17,333 bases of DNA. Origin: Fidelibacterota bacterium UBA2125 (GTDB lineage: Bacteria > Fidelibacterota > Marinisomatia > Marinisomatales > S15-B10). The notes under the pieces are model-generated. The model had not been told where the DNA came from. It saw nothing but the letters and a program-made list of their open reading frames with translations, and did not search any database. Every line of letters starts with the position of its first letter. The stretch's first letter is position 1. The translations under genes and the position numbers were made by a program. Below, piece by piece: positions 16,684-17,333 of the stretch. The stretch covers positions 1 through 17,333 of the forward strand of contig DCXX01000066.1 in NCBI GenBank assembly GCA_002329125.1, written 5' to 3'.

Positions 16684-16804
16684 ATGGCTCACCCTTTTTC
16701 CTCGAAAGTTAATAAATGAGATTCACTTTTTTCTGAATAAACGCAACACAACCGTTTAATGTCAATCTCATTAAATTCGGAAGTCCATTTATTTGGGAGA
16801 AATC
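16684..16804. promoter_or_regulatory. Divergent intergenic region with operator-like inverted repeats
   Basis: About 121 bases separate the hydrolase operon from the cupin gene, so both promoters are expected here. A perfect dyad TTTAATG-7-CATTAAA occupies 16755-16775. A further copy of the half-site, AATGAGATTCAC (16715-16726), is inverted relative to GTCAATCTCATT (16761-16772) with one mismatch in twelve. Weak promoter guesses are TTTAAT (16755-16760) for the plus strand and TTCAGA-17-TATTAA for the minus strand. Repeated half-sites between divergent genes suggest a shared regulator, but none is encoded in the window. Confidence 0.45.
16755..16775. repeat. Perfect 7-bp inverted repeat (possible operator)
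   Basis: TTTAATG, a seven-base spacer TCAATCT, then CATTAAA. The right arm plus spacer contains AATCTCATT, whose complement AATGAGATT recurs at 16715-16723. The size and symmetry fit a dimeric repressor site; the AT-rich arms make chance occurrence possible. Confidence 0.4.
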
Positions 16805-17284
16805 ATGACAGACTATAATAAGTGTAACTTATCTATAAATGCTTTACCGGAATGGCTTACTTGGCTCAAAGAGCCCTTGGAATTGAACGGTGTTGGTGTT
16901 ACAACTTTCAATCTTCCCGCAGGAAAAGGATACACTTTCATGCACAGCCATGAGGAGCAAGAAGAGGTTTACATTATTCTTTCCGGCAAAGGTATTATCC
17001 AGTTAGAAGACGAAGCATTGAACCTTGTTGCCGGAGATTTTGTCCGCGTTTCACCGCCGGTACGGAGAGCCATTAAAGCTGATAATGAAGCATCCATGGC
17101 TGGCATTATCGTGGGAGGCGTTACTAAAGTTGGCTATTCCCGCTACAAAGGTTCCAGTTCACTGATTGATGACGGCATCCCAGACTGGGAAGATCTTCCG
17201 CCCTGGTGTGAGGAAAATGAAAAGATTGTAGAAATCAACAAAAAGCTCAAAGCACAGCGGGAAGCGATAAAGACGGCAGGATAG
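16805..17284 (+). CDS. Small cytoplasmic cupin-domain protein
   Basis: This 159-residue protein starts at the ATG at 16805, five bases after GGGAG. An in-frame TTG at 16793 overlaps that ribosome site and is rejected. No signal peptide is present. A single cupin barrel is seen: motif 1 is H47-x-H49 with E54 (MHSHEEQEEVYIILSGKG), matching the metal-binding signature. Motif 2 (GDFVRVSPPVRRAIKADN, about 77-94) lacks the usual His, with Arg or Ala at the equivalent position. The C-terminal tail after residue 125 is acidic and tryptophan-containing (IPDWEDLPPWCEEN), then helical and Lys-rich. Single-domain cupins of this type include small-molecule-binding regulators, isomerases and dioxygenases; the role here is unknown. 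It is divergent from the hydrolase operon and probably first in a plus-strand operon leaving the window. Confidence 0.88.
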   Translation: MTDYNKCNLSINALPEWLTWLKEPLELNGVGVTTFNLPAGKGYTFMHSHEEQEEVYIILSGKGIIQLEDEALNLVAGDFVRVSPPVRRAIKADNEASMAGIIVGGVTKVGYSRYKGSSSLIDDGIPDWEDLPPWCEENEKIVEINKKLKAQREAIKTAG

Positions 17285-17333
17285 TGACAAAAAGGGAAAA
17301 AGTTGACTCAAAAGAGGTAGGTCTTGAAATCGG
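17284..17333 (+). CDS. Possible start of a downstream gene (partial, 16 codons)
   Basis: A GTG overlaps the cupin stop codon as TAGTG, and the frame stays open to the window edge, reading VTKREKVDSKEVGLEI. GGCAGG lies shortly upstream as a possible ribosome site. Too little is visible to name a family; it may equally be non-coding spacer before a later start. Confidence 0.3.
   Translation, partial: MTKREKVDSKEVGLEI

Overview
The window reads as a chromosomal segment of a free-living, Gram-negative, probably marine heterotroph of the Fibrobacterota-Chlorobiota-Bacteroidota group, with Candidatus Marinimicrobia (Neomarinimicrobiota, SAR406) as the best guess. The reasons are moderately AT-rich DNA, a dense run of exported beta-propeller proteins of the VPS10/BNR, LVIVD and YVTN types, a CBM9-DUF5916 outer-membrane-type protein, and exported amidohydrolases. 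No rRNA, tRNA, mobile element or CRISPR array is visible, so the taxonomy is inference from gene content only.

Region 1 (1-9828, all minus strand) is one apparent operon of five secreted beta-propeller proteins. In transcription order they are a large VPS10/BNR propeller (9828-6538), two tandem paralogues that each join three Ig-like domains to an LVIVD propeller (6533-4446 and 4431-2338), a seven-bladed YVTN-type propeller with a His/Met-rich loop (2338-1241), and a second VPS10/BNR propeller that leaves the window at its left edge (1203 to beyond 1). Spacings are 4, 14, -1 (TGATG overlap) and 37 bases. All five have N-terminal signal peptides. None shows an obvious catalytic motif, so surface binding, recognition or complex-scaffold roles are more likely than enzymatic ones.

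Region 2 (9829-12197) is a divergent control region of about 200 bases and a plus-strand gene for a CBM9-DUF5916 protein. This protein has an N-terminal ligand-binding-type domain and a long C-terminal beta-strand region likely to form an outer-membrane barrel. It ends 9 bases from the convergent operon that follows.

Region 3 (12207-16683, minus strand) is a tight three-gene operon of exported hydrolases: a D-aminoacylase-family amidohydrolase, a class C beta-lactamase-fold serine hydrolase, and a Tat-exported YtcJ-type amidohydrolase. Together they could process D-amino-acid-containing or N-blocked peptides outside the cytoplasm, for example peptidoglycan-derived material, but the substrates are not shown by the sequence.

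Region 4 (16684-17333) is a divergent intergenic region with operator-like inverted repeats, then a small cytoplasmic cupin gene and the possible first codons of another gene starting at a TAGTG overlap. Apart from the cupin and that fragment, every gene product in the window appears to be exported.
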